64,000 nucleotides of DNA from Sulfuritalea sp. (GCA_016712985.1 JADJQA010000032.1:1-64000); one strand, 5' to 3'; numbered from the stretch's first letter, positions 16,787 to 26,594 are shown. Translations and numbers: made by a program. Notes: generated by a model not told the origin, from the letters alone.

Positions 16787-18637
16787 TTGCGCCCATTTCT
16801 GATTCCGCCGTCTTATTTGGTCCTGTTTTCCAGCCTGGTTCTGGCGGCGTGCGGCGGCCTTCAGCCGCAACCTCCGTCCGCCGGGCATATCCGTGCCGAA
16901 GGTCTGGCCGCCCCGAATCCCGACATTCCGCCGCCGGTCGCCAACACCGTGATGCTGGCGCGGCCGAAGGCGGCGGCAAAAACCGAGTCCTACTCGGTTT
17001 CGGTGCGCAACATCCCGGTTCAGGATCTTCTGTTCGCCCTCGCTCGCGACGCCAAGCTGAACGTCGATATCCATTCCGGAATCACTGGCGTGGTTACCGT
17101 CAACGCCATCGACCAGACGCTGCAGCAGATCCTGTCGCGCATTGCCAAGCAAGTAGACATGCGCTGGGAAATCGACGGCCCCAACCTGATCGTTATGCCC
17201 GATTCGCCCTTCCTGCGCAATTACAAGGTCGACTACGTCAACATGTCGCGTGACGCGACCGGCACCAACTCGATCAATACCTCGATTGCATCGACCAGTT
17301 CCGGCGCAACCGGCGGAGCCTCGACAGGCGGTGGCGGCAACAACTCCACCACGACAGTAACCAGCAAGGCCAAGAACGAGTTCTGGGTGTCGCTGGAAAA
17401 AAACCTGCAAGAAATATTGCGTGAGACCGACAAGATCCTGCCGGAGGGCTCAAGCGAAACCGTCATCGAGCGCTCGGATCAACAGGCGACCACCGGTACT
17501 GGCGGCCAGGGCGGGCAAGCTGGAGCCAACCGGGGTGCGGGTACGACCACCAGCCTCGCCGGCAGCCCCAATGCCGCCAGCCTCCAGCAACAGGGCACCA
17601 CGGTTGTCAAGCGCGTCACATTTCGCGAGGCCGCGTCGATTATCGTGAACGCTGACGCGGGAGTCGTCGTGGTTCGTGCCACTTCAAGGCAGCATGAGAA
17701 GGTTCAGGACTACCTCGACATGACGCTCACCAGCGCGCGGCGCCAGGTGATCATTGAAGCCACCATCGCCGAGGTCAGGTTGAATGACCAGTACCAGCAA
17801 GGCATCCAGTGGTCGAGCCTGCGTTCCATGCGCCCAGGGCCTCCCACGGCCGGATTTTCGATGCTCCAGAGGACTGGCGGCGGGGTCATTACGCCGGTGC
17901 TCGGGGCGGCCGAGGCGGCTAGAGGCACCCTGCCTTTCGTGCTGAACTATGTGTCGCCGGGGCTGGGCATCATTGCAACCCTCTCGCTGCTGGAAACCTT
18001 CGGTAACGTAAAGGTCCTGTCGAGTCCGAAAATGAGCGTGCTAAACAACCAGACGGCCATGCTGAAGGTCGTTGATAACCTGGTCTATTTCAACATCAAG
18101 ACCGATTCTGCCGTGGTGACCGGCAACTCTTCCTTCCCGCCGGTCCAGACCGCCACGGCCCAGACAGTTGCAGTAGGCTTGGTCATGAGCGTCACGCCCC
18201 AGATCAGCGAGAACGGCTCGATCCTCCTGAACGTCAGGCCGTCGATATCTCGGAAATTTGGAGAAGTGGAAGATCCAACGAATCCAGTAAACAAAGTGCC
18301 CATAATTCAGACGCGGGAAATGGAGTCCATGCTCCGGCTCGCCGACGGCGAAATCGCCGTAATGGGGGGGCTGATGTCCGACGAACTCAACAACACAACC
18401 GATACGATTCCCGGCATCTCGAAATTTCCCGCGCTCGGCTTGCTTTTTAATTCGCACAATGACACCACTACCAAAACCGAACTGGTCATTTTGCTGAAAC
18501 CCACGGTCATCCGCGATCCGAGCATCAATGGCGACTACCGCAGCTTCCGCGACCAGTTGCCTGCCAGGAATTTCTTCGGCAACAACCCCGGTCGGGAACA
18601 ACAGCAGGTCGATATGCAGGGAGCCGCGCCCCAATGA
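16787..18637 (+). CDS. mshL: MshL-type pilus secretin lipoprotein
   Basis: I prefer TTG 16787 (GGGGGA upstream), because it gives a lipoprotein signal with lipobox LVLAAC, Cys22; an in-frame ATG at 16739 is the alternative. An N0/STN-like domain (VRNIPVQDLLFALARDAKLN) comes first, followed by a Gly/Ser/Thr-rich spacer with ASTGGGGNNSTTT. N1-type repeats (VVVVRATSRQHEKVQDYLDM) precede the secretin barrel domain (VIIEATIAEVRLNDQYQQGI; VLSSPKMSVLNNQTAMLKV; TELVILLKPTVIRD). It forms the outer-membrane pore of an MSHA-type IV pilus. Its stop overlaps mshN (ATGA). Confidence 0.92.
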   Translation: MRPFLIPPSYLVLFSSLVLAACGGLQPQPPSAGHIRAEGLAAPNPDIPPPVANTVMLARPKAAAKTESYSVSVRNIPVQDLLFALARDAKLNVDIHSGITGVVTVNAIDQTLQQILSRIAKQVDMRWEIDGPNLIVMPDSPFLRNYKVDYVNMSRDATGTNSINTSIASTSSGATGGASTGGGGNNSTTTVTSKAKNEFWVSLEKNLQEILRETDKILPEGSSETVIERSDQQATTGTGGQGGQAGANRGAGTTTSLAGSPNAASLQQQGTTVVKRVTFREAASIIVNADAGVVVVRATSRQHEKVQDYLDMTLTSARRQVIIEATIAEVRLNDQYQQGIQWSSLRSMRPGPPTAGFSMLQRTGGGVITPVLGAAEAARGTLPFVLNYVSPGLGIIATLSLLETFGNVKVLSSPKMSVLNNQTAMLKVVDNLVYFNIKTDSAVVTGNSSFPPVQTATAQTVAVGLVMSVTPQISENGSILLNVRPSISRKFGEVEDPTNPVNKVPIIQTREMESMLRLADGEIAVMGGLMSDELNNTTDTIPGISKFPALGLLFNSHNDTTTKTELVILLKPTVIRDPSINGDYRSFRDQLPARNFFGNNPGREQQQVDMQGAAPQ

Positions 18638-20007
18638 GCCTCCTGATGGACGCCCTGAAGAAAGCCGAACTGGCCAAGCGCCAGGGGCCGGGCGCCAGCG
18701 GTGCGGCAGAGACACAGGCCCAGGGAGGGCTTGCGCTGGAGCCTATCGCCGACTCCGCGGCGAGCGAGCCGGCGACGCCTCCCGCCGCGGATGCGTCAGC
18801 GGCGGCAGCCCCGTCTCCCTTGCCGTCGAAACTCGAAGAGATCGACGCGCAGTTTCTCGCCGATGCCCAACAGGCAGCATCCTTGCGCCTGAAGGCGCAA
18901 GTGTTGCCTCCTCCCGTGGCGCCGCCACCGGCCGAGCAGTCTGTCAGCGGGGGCGCGCCGCCACGCACCAAACCTGAACCGGACGTTCCGCAAGATCGCT
19001 CATCGGCGCAGAACCTGTTTGCCGCCAAGCAAGCCGACAAGCCGCCGGCGCGGAAGTCCTTTGCGCTTGCCATCGGCGCGCTGACCGTTCTGTCCGTTTG
19101 CGGCATCGGCGGATATTTCTGGTGGCAGTTGCAGCCAAAAACCGTCGCCATGGTCAGCCGCCCCCCGGTGCCGCCGCCTCCGGTCGTCGCCCCGGCCCCC
19201 GCGGTGCCGCCGGTCGTGGCGTTGCCACCCGCCGTGGCGGCAGCGCCGACTCCCGAGCGCCGGCAGTGGCCGCCTCCAGGGCACCGCTCCACGAGCGCCG
19301 CCGCTCCGGCGACGAGCAAGCCGGCGGACGATTCCGCTCCTGCGGCCGCAAGGACCCGGCGTCCCAGAGCCGTCGTGCACGTCCCGGCCCCGGCCGCGGC
19401 CGAGCCGGACAGTCCGGTTCGCGTGACCAAGGCGCCACTGAAGGTCAACCCGGCCCTGCTCCGCGGCTTCGATGCATTCAACCGCGGTGATCTGGAATTG
19501 GCGCAGACCGAATACGAGCGCGCACAGAAGTCCGACCCGCGCAACACCGATGCCCTTCATGGCCTCGCCGCCATCGCCCTGCGTCAAGGACGCCCCGAGC
19601 ACGCCGAGCGGCTCTATCGACAAATCGCGGAGGCCGACCCGCAGGATACGGTGGCCATGTCGGCCCTGATCAACAGTCGCGCACAGATCGATCCGGGCGC
19701 CGCCGAAAGCCGGCTGAAGACGCTGTCGGCGGCTCAGCCCGAACTCGCGGCCCCGCATTTTGCGCTGGGCAATCTGTATGCGCGTGAGGGCCGCTGGAAC
19801 GATGCCCAACTGGCCTATTTTCGCGCCTACAGCGCCGAAGCGGACAATCCGGACATCCTCTACAACCTCGCGATCAGCCTCGAGCACCTGCGCCAGAACA
19901 AGCTTGCAGCGCAGTATTACAGCCAGGCCATCGCCGCCGCGCAGACCCGGCCCGCCGGATTCGACAAGGCGCAGGCAACTGCAAGGCTGCAAACCCTTCA
20001 GCCCTGA
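18634..20007 (+). CDS. mshN: MshN-like TPR protein
   Basis: The protein starts SLLMDALKKAELAKRQ, the signature of the MshN/GspB-like N-terminus. It has a single TM helix (SFALAIGALTVLSVCGIGGY, about 144-163), a Pro/Ala-rich periplasmic linker, and C-terminal TPR units from about residue 265 (FDAFNRGDLELAQTEYERAQ; LHGLAAIALRQGRPEHAERL; NPDILYNLAISLEHLRQNKL). It bridges the inner membrane and the secretin in MSHA biogenesis. ATG 18634 overlaps the mshL stop. The 182-bp gap after it (20008-20189) shows nothing notable. Confidence 0.85.
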   Translation: MSLLMDALKKAELAKRQGPGASGAAETQAQGGLALEPIADSAASEPATPPAADASAAAAPSPLPSKLEEIDAQFLADAQQAASLRLKAQVLPPPVAPPPAEQSVSGGAPPRTKPEPDVPQDRSSAQNLFAAKQADKPPARKSFALAIGALTVLSVCGIGGYFWWQLQPKTVAMVSRPPVPPPPVVAPAPAVPPVVALPPAVAAAPTPERRQWPPPGHRSTSAAAPATSKPADDSAPAAARTRRPRAVVHVPAPAAAEPDSPVRVTKAPLKVNPALLRGFDAFNRGDLELAQTEYERAQKSDPRNTDALHGLAAIALRQGRPEHAERLYRQIAEADPQDTVAMSALINSRAQIDPGAAESRLKTLSAAQPELAAPHFALGNLYAREGRWNDAQLAYFRAYSAEADNPDILYNLAISLEHLRQNKLAAQYYSQAIAAAQTRPAGFDKAQATARLQTLQP

Positions 20008-20189
20008 CGCAGGGGCTCGCGTCCGCATGCATAACCCAGGAAGTCCGGCAGCGCCGGCCGTTTGACAGCGGACGCCTGCCCCCGACGGGGATTCCCGGGC
20101 ATGCCGAGCACCCCGGCCCGCAAGCAAAGTCGTTGCGCGCAGAGTGAATTCCGAACGCCCCATGCCGCGGGACTTGCCCTCGCCGGCAG

Positions 20190-21913
20190 ATGCAGGATAA
20201 TGTTCCGGGTATGAACCCGCCAGCCGTCCGCCGCCCCATTGGTCAGATCCTCATCTCGCAAGGCGTGATCAGCGAGGATCAGTTGCGCATCGCGCTGCTG
20301 GAGCAGATGAAGTCCAACCAGCCGGTGGGCAGGCTGCTGGTGGCGCTGGGTTTTGTCTCGGAAGCCACGCTGCGCGACGCACTGGGTGAGTCGCTCGGTC
20401 ACAAGTCCGTCGATCTGGCCAATTCGATCATCGATGCGGATGCCCTGCGACTGGTCCCGCGCGAACTGGCCAAGCGGCATCTGTTGCTCGCGCTGAGCTA
20501 TTCAAAGCCCGAGCAGCGGCTCAACATCGCCATCGCCGACCCGAACGACATCGTCGCCCTGGACAAGCTGCGCACCCTGATCCACCCGGAACTGGTGATC
20601 GAAACGCTGCTGGCCGGCGAATCGGAAATCGCCCGCGCCATCGACCAGTATTACGGCCACGAGCTGTCGATCGACGGCATCCTGCAGGAAATCGAAACCG
20701 GCGAAATCGACTACCGCAGCCTCTCCGCGTCGCTCGACGAATACAGCCAGCCGGTGGTGCGTCTGGTCGACGCCCTGCTGACCGATGCCGTCAAGCATGA
20801 CGCGTCGGACGTCCACTTCGAACCGGAAGCCAGCTTCCTGCGCATCCGCTACCGCATCGACGGCATCCTGCGCCAGATTCGCGCCCTGCACAAAACCTAC
20901 TGGCCGGCGATGGCTGTGCGCATCAAGGTCATCAGCGGCATGAACATCGCCGAAACCCGCGCGCCGCAGGATGGCCGCATCTCGCTCAACATCAGCGGCC
21001 GCCCCGTCGATTTCCGGGTTGCCTCGCAGCCGACCATCCACGGCGAAAACATCGTCCTGCGCATTCTTGACCGGCAGAAAGGCATCGTGCCGCTCGACCG
21101 CCTGGGGCTTGACGAGCGCCAACTGGTGCTGATGAAGCTGATGGTTGCCCGGCCCGAAGGCATCATCCTCGTCACCGGCCCGACCGGCAGCGGCAAGACC
21201 ACCACGCTCTACTCGGTGCTCAACCACATCAACGAGGAGGGCGTGAACATCATGACCCTCGAAGATCCGGTCGAGTATCCGATGGCGATGATCCGCCAGA
21301 CCTCCGTGGCGGAAGCCGCCAAGCTGGACTTTGCCAACGGCATCCGCTCCATGATGCGCCAGGACCCGGACATCATCCTGGTGGGCGAAATCCGCGACGC
21401 GATACCGCCGGAAATGGCCTTCCGCGCAGCAATGACCGGCCATCAGGTGTATTCGACGCTGCACACCAACTCGGCGCTCGGCGCCATCCCGCGCCTGCTC
21501 GACATCGGCGTCCTGCCGGACATCATGGCCGGCAACATCATCGGCATCATCGCCCAGCGCCTGGTGCGCCGCATCTGCGTCCGCTGCCGCAAGCCGTATC
21601 CGGCCGACGCGCACGAGTGCAAGCTGATGAGGGTCGGCAGCGGCCAGCCGGCGCCCATCCTCTACCGCGCCGCCGGCTGCGACCACTGCGAATACCAGGG
21701 CTATCGGGGCCGCCTGGCGATCATGGAGATGCTGCGCCTCGACCAGGATCTCGACGACCTCATCAGCCGCCGCGCTCGCAGCGCGAAATTCGCAACATGG
21801 CGCTCGACAAGGGCTTCCGTCTGTTGGCCGAAGACGGCCTGCGCCGCGTGCTCGACGGCTCCACCTCGATCGAAGAAGTCGGTCGTGTCATCGACCTGAC
21901 GGAGCGGATGTAG
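20190..21913 (+). CDS. mshE: MshE-type pilus extension ATPase (frameshift near the 3' end)
   Basis: The N-terminal MshEN domain (GQILISQGVISEDQLRIALL), a c-di-GMP-binding module in MshE, is followed by the GspE ATPase core: Walker A GPTGSGKTT, Asp box TLEDPVEYP, Walker B IILVGEIRD and His box. A tetra-Cys zinc site is present (CVRCRKPY and CDHCEYQGYRGR). At about 21775 the frame changes; the family-typical C-terminus (REIRNMALDKGFRLLAEDG to VIDLTERM) continues in another frame to 21913, so one base is missing in the GCCGCGCTCGCAGCG stretch. ATG 20190 is listed; ATG 20211 is possible. Confidence 0.92.
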
Positions 21914-21941
21914 CCGCTCCGCCGCACGGCGCACCACCACC

Positions 21942-23144
21942 ATGGCCCTCTATGCCTACAAGGCAATGAACACCCACGGCAGGACCGTGCTGGGCCGCCT
22001 CGAAGCCATCAATCTGATCGACCTCGAAATGCGCCTGAAGCGCATGGACCTCGATTTCATCAACGGCGACACGATGAAGCAGGGCGGCCTGTTCAACCGC
22101 GCCAGGATCAGCCGTGCCGAATTGATCAACTTCTGTTTTCACCTGGAACAACTCGCCCGCGCCGGCGTGTCGCTGATCGAGAGCCTGGCGGACTTGCGGG
22201 ACAGCCTCGAGAATCCGCGGTTTCGCGAAATCATCGCCGGCATGGTGGAAAGCATCGAGGGCGGCAAGACACTCTCGCAGGCGCTCGCCGAGCATCCGCA
22301 GACCTTCGACGAAGTGATGGTCAGCCTGGTCCGCGCCGGCGAGGAGACCGGCACCCTGCCGCAAGTGCTCAACAACCTGCTCGAATCACTCAAGTGGCAG
22401 GACGAACTCGCGTCCCACACCAAGAAGCTGATCATGTATCCCTCCTTCCTCGGCGTGGTGGTGGTCGCCATTACCCTGTTCATGATGATCTACCTGGTGC
22501 CCAAGATGGCCGGCTTCATCCGCAACATGGGCCAGGAGTTGCCGATGCAGACCAAGATACTGATCGCCACCTCCGAGTTTTTTGTGGACTACTGGTACGT
22601 CGTGCTCGGCCTGCCGCTGATCCTTGCAGGCGTTGTTGCCGTCCTGGTCAGCACCAGCAAGGCGGCGCGCTACCGCTTCGACGATGTCAAACTGCGCCTG
22701 CCTTACATTGGTGACATCCTGCGCAAGATCATCCTGTCGCGTTTCGCTTCGGTATTCGCCATGATGTATTCCTCGGGCATTACCATCCTCGACTCCATCA
22801 AGTCAACCGAAGGTGTGGTCGGCAACCTGGTGATCAGGGAAGGCCTGGAAAAAGTCGGCGACCTGATTTCCGAAGGCCAGAACGTCACGGCGGCCTTCCA
22901 GACCGCCGGGATGTTTCCGCCGCTGGTGCTGCGCATGTTGCGCGTCGGCGAGAACACCGGTGCGCTGGACACCGCGCTGAGCAATGTCAGCTACTTTTAT
23001 AATCGCGACGTACGCGAATCCATCGAGAAGGTGCAGGCCATGATCGAGCCGGTCATGACCGTAACCATCGGAGTGCTGCTCGGCTGGATCATGATGGCCG
23101 TGCTGGGCCCGATTTACGACATCATCACCAAGCTGAAAACCTGA
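21942..23144 (+). CDS. mshG: MshG-type inner-membrane platform protein (GspF/PilC family)
   Basis: The 400-residue protein has two repeated GspF domains, the first around residues 60-185 (LEQLARAGVSLIESLADLRD), the second around 265-390 (FASVFAMMYSSGITILDSIK; MLRVGENTGALDTALSNVSY). The TM helices are LGVVVVAITLFMMIYLVPKM, VVLGLPLILAGVVAVLVS and VMTVTIGVLLGWIMMAVLGP. It anchors the extension ATPase and moves pilin subunits. Its stop overlaps the next ATG (TGATG), so it is co-translated with the PilM-like gene. Confidence 0.93.
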   Translation: MALYAYKAMNTHGRTVLGRLEAINLIDLEMRLKRMDLDFINGDTMKQGGLFNRARISRAELINFCFHLEQLARAGVSLIESLADLRDSLENPRFREIIAGMVESIEGGKTLSQALAEHPQTFDEVMVSLVRAGEETGTLPQVLNNLLESLKWQDELASHTKKLIMYPSFLGVVVVAITLFMMIYLVPKMAGFIRNMGQELPMQTKILIATSEFFVDYWYVVLGLPLILAGVVAVLVSTSKAARYRFDDVKLRLPYIGDILRKIILSRFASVFAMMYSSGITILDSIKSTEGVVGNLVIREGLEKVGDLISEGQNVTAAFQTAGMFPPLVLRMLRVGENTGALDTALSNVSYFYNRDVRESIEKVQAMIEPVMTVTIGVLLGWIMMAVLGPIYDIITKLKT

Positions 23145-24664
23145 TGGCCGCCAAGCGTATTCTCCTTCTCGATGGTCCCGTCCTCACCGCGCACTGCTGG
23201 AGCGGCGGCGAAGTCAAGGTCGAAGGCGAATTCAGTCGCGAACCGGTGCGTCTGGAAGCGCTAGTCGCCTATCTGAAAAAGCATCATTCCAGCCTGTTTT
23301 ACCTGTTGGCGGACATTGCCGAAGAGGGCTACCAGCTCGAAGATCTGCCCTATGTCAAGGGGGCGGACCGCACGGCGCTGTTGCAGCGCCGCCTTAGCCA
23401 GTATTACTACAACACGCCGTTGTCCACGGCGATCTCCCTTGGCCGCGCCAAGGAGGGTCGCCGTGACGAAAGGCTGTTGTTTGCCGCTCTGACCCGGATC
23501 GAGACCTTCACGCCCTGGCTCGACGCGTTGCGCGAAGCGGAGGCCACGCTGGCCGGGGTCTATTCCGTGCCGCTGGTACTTGCCGAGTGGGTTCCCCAAC
23601 TGCTGGGTGCAAGCGGCCCGGTGCTGTTTGTCAGCCTGAGCCGGGGCGGGGTGCGACAAACCTTCTTCGATCAGGGCAAGCTGCATTTTTCGCGGCTGTC
23701 GCAACTCGCGACCCACAGCCTCGATGAAATGGGCCGCACCAGCGCCAGCGATGCGGCCAGGATATTCCAGTATCTGTCGGCCCAGCGCCAACTGCCGCGC
23801 GGCGGTGTCCTGCGCACCGTGGTCCTGGCTCACGCCGGGGAGATACCGGCACTGCAGAATTTCTGCCGCGACACCGCCGAGTTGCGCTTCGAATTCATCG
23901 ACCTCGTCGCCCTTGCGCGCCAGAAGAAGCTCAAGGAGGTCCCCGCCGACAGCAATGCCGAGAAGCTGCTGGTGCATTCCCTGGCGACCAAGACCCCCGC
24001 CCAGCAGTTCGCCCCGGCAAGCGAGACACGCCTGTACAAGCTGTGGCAGATCCGTTTCGCGCTCACCAGCGCGGCGTGGATGGTGTTTGCCAGTTGCATG
24101 CTGTTTGCCGGCAAGACCCTCCTCAACGTTTACCAGCTTCGCGACACGAGCGAAGCCGCCAGGGCCTTGACGCGTGCCGACGACAGCGCTACAACGCCCT
24201 TCTTGAGGCGCTGCCCAAGGTCAGCGCATCAGCCCCGACAACCTGCGCGCGCTGATCGGACGCTTCGATGCATTGCAAAAACGCACCCCGCCGATGGAGC
24301 CCTGCTGCTGCACCTGAGCCAGGCACTCAACGATACCCCCAGAATCGAACTTGTCCGCCTTACCTGGAAGACTACTGTCGACCGCCCCGATGCCGGATCG
24401 AAGCCCGCGGCCGGCGCCGAAAGCTGGGCAGTGGTCGAGATTCAGGCCCGGCTGCCGCTCGGCCTGGCCAGTAACAGGCGCGCCCAGCTCGAACTGATCG
24501 AGAGCTTCGCCGCCCGGCTGCGCGACCCGCGTACGGATGTCCGGGTGCTTAGCCGACCCTTCGATATCGAATCCGACAAGGCGCTCAAGAACCCCGCCGA
24601 AACTGGCGAAGTGCAGCTTGCGGATGTTCCGAAGTTCAGCCTGCGCATCGCGCAGAAAATGTGA
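23144..24664 (+). CDS. MshI/PilM-PilN-like pilus assembly protein (internal compensating frameshifts)
   Basis: The position after mshG, the actin-like PilM-type N-terminal half without obvious nucleotide motifs, a TM helix at about 308 (FALTSAAWMVFASCMLFAGK) and a PilN-like C-terminal domain (AVVEIQARLPLGL; LIESFAARLRDPRTDVRVLS) fit an MshI-type subunit. Between about 24186 and 24300 the translation is locally out of frame. The adjacent frames give RQRYNALLEALPKVS, then ISPDNLRALIGRFDALQKR, which restores a natural helical linker. Two to three indels that sum to a multiple of three explain this. The ORF stays open, so the product may still be made with about 40 scrambled residues. Confidence 0.7.
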   Translation: MAAKRILLLDGPVLTAHCWSGGEVKVEGEFSREPVRLEALVAYLKKHHSSLFYLLADIAEEGYQLEDLPYVKGADRTALLQRRLSQYYYNTPLSTAISLGRAKEGRRDERLLFAALTRIETFTPWLDALREAEATLAGVYSVPLVLAEWVPQLLGASGPVLFVSLSRGGVRQTFFDQGKLHFSRLSQLATHSLDEMGRTSASDAARIFQYLSAQRQLPRGGVLRTVVLAHAGEIPALQNFCRDTAELRFEFIDLVALARQKKLKEVPADSNAEKLLVHSLATKTPAQQFAPASETRLYKLWQIRFALTSAAWMVFASCMLFAGKTLLNVYQLRDTSEAARALTRADDSATTPFLRRCPRSAHQPRQPARADRTLRCIAKTHPADGALLLHLSQALNDTPRIELVRLTWKTTVDRPDAGSKPAAGAESWAVVEIQARLPLGLASNRRAQLELIESFAARLRDPRTDVRVLSRPFDIESDKALKNPAETGEVQLADVPKFSLRIAQKM

Positions 24665-24719
24665 AAGACGCGATGAAAAAGCTGCCGGGAAATGCGCCGC
24701 GAGTCAGGGTGGGACACGC

Positions 24720-25331
24720 ATGAAGCTGGATGCCAAGGACTTCAAACGCCTGCAATGGGGCATTGCCTTTCTGGTCATAATGATCCTGATCGGCGGCGGC
24801 TCCGTATGGACTGCCCGGCAGTGGCACCAGGACAGCGAACGCGCTGCCCAGCAAGCCGCCGCCGCACGCCGGGACATCCAGGGCAAACTTGCGCGGGCGA
24901 GCCAGGAGGAGCAGGAACTGCGCGACAAGATCGGCCGCTTCCAGGCGCTCAAGGCGCGCGGCTACATCGGGCCGGAGCAGCGCCTGGACTGGATTGAAAC
25001 CATCGCCCGCATCAAGACCGCGCGCCGCATCCTCAAGCTGGATTACGATTTCGCGCCGCAGCGGCCCGTCGATGCCACCATACTGCCCGGAGGTGCGTTG
25101 GTCGGTGGCTTCACGGTCATGGCTAGCCAGATGCACTTGCAGCTTCAACTGCTGCACGAAAACGAACTGCTGGCGTTTCTTGCGGAACTCCGCGACGCGG
25201 TGCAGGCACTGGTTCAGGTGCGCTCCTGCACCATGGAACGCCTGATGCTCGACAATACCGATCGCGGCAGCAAAGCCCAGTTGCAGGCCGAGTGCCCACT
25301 CGAATGGATCACGCTGAAGGAAGGCAAATGA
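24720..25331 (+). CDS. MshJ/PilO-like pilus assembly protein
   Basis: ATG 24720 gives 203 residues. A short cytoplasmic tail (MKLDAKDFKRLQW) precedes one TM helix (GIAFLVIMILIGGGSVWTAR), a coiled coil (about 40-85, AQQAAAARRDIQGKLARA) and a small alpha/beta domain (MHLQLQLLHENELLAFLAEL). This is the architecture of PilO/MshJ alignment-complex subunits. The stop overlaps an ATG (AAATGAG) that starts a truncated mshK copy. Its last 25 codons are duplicated at 26042-26115. Confidence 0.7.
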   Translation: MKLDAKDFKRLQWGIAFLVIMILIGGGSVWTARQWHQDSERAAQQAAAARRDIQGKLARASQEEQELRDKIGRFQALKARGYIGPEQRLDWIETIARIKTARRILKLDYDFAPQRPVDATILPGGALVGGFTVMASQMHLQLQLLHENELLAFLAELRDAVQALVQVRSCTMERLMLDNTDRGSKAQLQAECPLEWITLKEGK

Positions 25332-25369
25332 GACCGCCAGCCCGCATGATGCCCGTCCTGCTTGGCCTG
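25257..25369 (+). repeat. Left 113-bp direct repeat flanking the toxin-antitoxin module
   Basis: It covers the end of the PilO-like gene and the first 42 nt of an mshK-like gene. It is about 96% identical (four mismatches) to 26042-26154, offset exactly 785 bp. Confidence 0.9.
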
Positions 25370-25471
25370 CTTGCCTTGAAACCCGCCATTCCCGCGGCGG
25401 TGACTCTCCCCGTTCGTGTAAGGTCTCCGTGCGGGCAGCCCAATTCCAGGAGGGGCAATGAATACTACTGA
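25328..25471 (+). pseudogene. 5' remnant of an mshK-like gene
   Basis: The first 14-20 codons (MRPPARMMPVLLGLLAL) match the intact gene at 26113. Homology then fades over AKPAIPAA, and the frame ends in unrelated sequence within the toxin-antitoxin promoter region. It is a disrupted duplicate. Confidence 0.7.
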
Positions 25472-25685
25472 TCGCATCACCCTCGAACCGGGCAAAAGGG
25501 GCGGACGCCCCTGCGTCAGCGGCTTGCGCATCAGCGTCTATGACGTTCTTGCGATGCTGGCCGAAGGCATGGCGGAAGCCGAAATTCTGGAGGATTTTCC
25601 CGAACTCGAACCCGCCGACATACGCGCCTGTCTGGCCTATGCGGCCAGAAGGGAACAAAGCGTGGTCAAACTCGTTGCCCCATGA
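25458..25685 (+). CDS. DUF433-family antitoxin
   Basis: The 75-residue protein is of the DUF433 type: TDRITLEPGKRGGRPCVSGL, then ISVYDVLAMLAEGMAEAEIL, then DFPELEPADIRACLAYAARR. It forms a winged-helix-like antitoxin that usually precedes a DUF5615 PIN-like protein. The Shine-Dalgarno CAGGAGGGG is strong. Its stop overlaps the toxin start by 4 nt. It probably represses its own promoter, as type II antitoxins do. The module sits between direct repeats inside the pilus operon. Confidence 0.9.
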   Translation: MNTTDRITLEPGKRGGRPCVSGLRISVYDVLAMLAEGMAEAEILEDFPELEPADIRACLAYAARREQSVVKLVAP

Positions 25686-26029
25686 AACTGCTCCTCGACG
25701 AAAATCTTTCTCGTCGGCTTGTGCCTTTGCTGCAAAGCGATTTTCCGCAGAGCACCCAGGTCGCCTTGGTCGGCCTCGAGCGAGCGGACGACCGAACGAT
25801 TTGGCGCTATGCAAAAGAAAACGGGTACACGATCGTCTCGCGTGATGCCGATTTCGAGGAACTTTCCGCAATTCACGGCGCGCCACCACCGGTAATCTGG
25901 ATACGCATACCCAACCATGGAAGATCCGCCGTGCTGAAATTGCTGCTCAAGCATAGAGATCTGCTCCAAGAGACATTGCAGGAGAAAGGCGTCGCCTGTA
26001 TCGAACTCGGCCCGCAGGGAGTAGATTGA
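25682..26029 (+). CDS. DUF5615 PIN-like toxin
   Basis: The 115-residue PIN-like protein has acidic residues in LLLDENLSRRL, Asp in ERADDRTIWRYAKE, and SRDADFEELS, the three-acid cluster expected of the ribonuclease fold. The C-terminus is helical (AVLKLLLKHRDLLQETL). It pairs with the upstream DUF433 antitoxin (4-nt overlap). A VapC-like RNase role is inferred from the fold, and the RNA target is unknown. It appears intact, unlike the pilus genes around it. Confidence 0.88.
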   Translation: MKLLLDENLSRRLVPLLQSDFPQSTQVALVGLERADDRTIWRYAKENGYTIVSRDADFEELSAIHGAPPPVIWIRIPNHGRSAVLKLLLKHRDLLQETLQEKGVACIELGPQGVD

Positions 26030-26041
26030 TAGCCAATGCAA

Positions 26042-26154
26042 ACCGATCGCGGCAGCAAAGCCCAGTTGAAGGCCGAGTGCACACTCGAATGGATTACGCT
26101 GAAGGAAGGCAAATGAGACCGCCAGCCCGCATGATGTCCGTCCTGCTTGGCCTG
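26042..26154 (+). repeat. Right 113-bp direct repeat flanking the toxin-antitoxin module
   Basis: A near-identical copy of 25257-25369; it contains the duplicated 3' end of the PilO-like gene (in frame, ending LKEGK-stop) and the start of the intact mshK-like gene. Confidence 0.9.
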
Positions 26155-26550
26155 GCCGCGCTCGTTCCGGCCCCTGCCGCGGACTGCCAGGAACTCGGCC
26201 GCCTGTTCTTTACACCCGAAAAGCGCGCCACGCTGGATCGTCAGCGCACGCTCAACATCCAGGAAGCGCAAACCCTGCAGGGCAACACCATGAGCCTGGA
26301 CGGCGTCGTCTATCGATCCAACGGCAAGGCGACCGTATGGATCAACCAACAGGCCCAAGCCGATGGCGAAAGCTCGCGCACCGGCGTCAGTGCGGTCGTC
26401 TCGCCCAGGACGCCGGGCAGCGCTGTTCTTGCGCCCGGAGAAGAAACACCGGCGCGGCTCAAGGTGGGCGAAACCGTCAACCGCGCCACCGGCAAGCGCG
26501 ATACGCGGCTGGGCGGTGGTGTGGTGGTGACGCCCAAGCCAAGTCGCTGA
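26113..26550 (+). CDS. MshK-like small periplasmic pilus protein
   Basis: The 145-residue product has a signal peptide (MMSVLLGLAALVPAPAADC) and a compact domain with RTLNIQEAQTLQGNTMSLDG, VVYRSNGKATVWINQQAQAD and LKVGETVNRATGKRDTRLGG. The size, the position after MshI/J-like genes and the ATGA coupling seen in the duplicated copy fit MshK/PilP-like accessory proteins. Sequence similarity to MshK itself is not certain by eye. Its 3' end is partly repeated 124 bp downstream. Confidence 0.6.
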   Translation: MRPPARMMSVLLGLAALVPAPAADCQELGRLFFTPEKRATLDRQRTLNIQEAQTLQGNTMSLDGVVYRSNGKATVWINQQAQADGESSRTGVSAVVSPRTPGSAVLAPGEETPARLKVGETVNRATGKRDTRLGGGVVVTPKPSR

Positions 26551-26594
26551 GCAAGGCCGAGCACGGTGAGCCGGCTGCAGCCGAAGAGAAGGCT

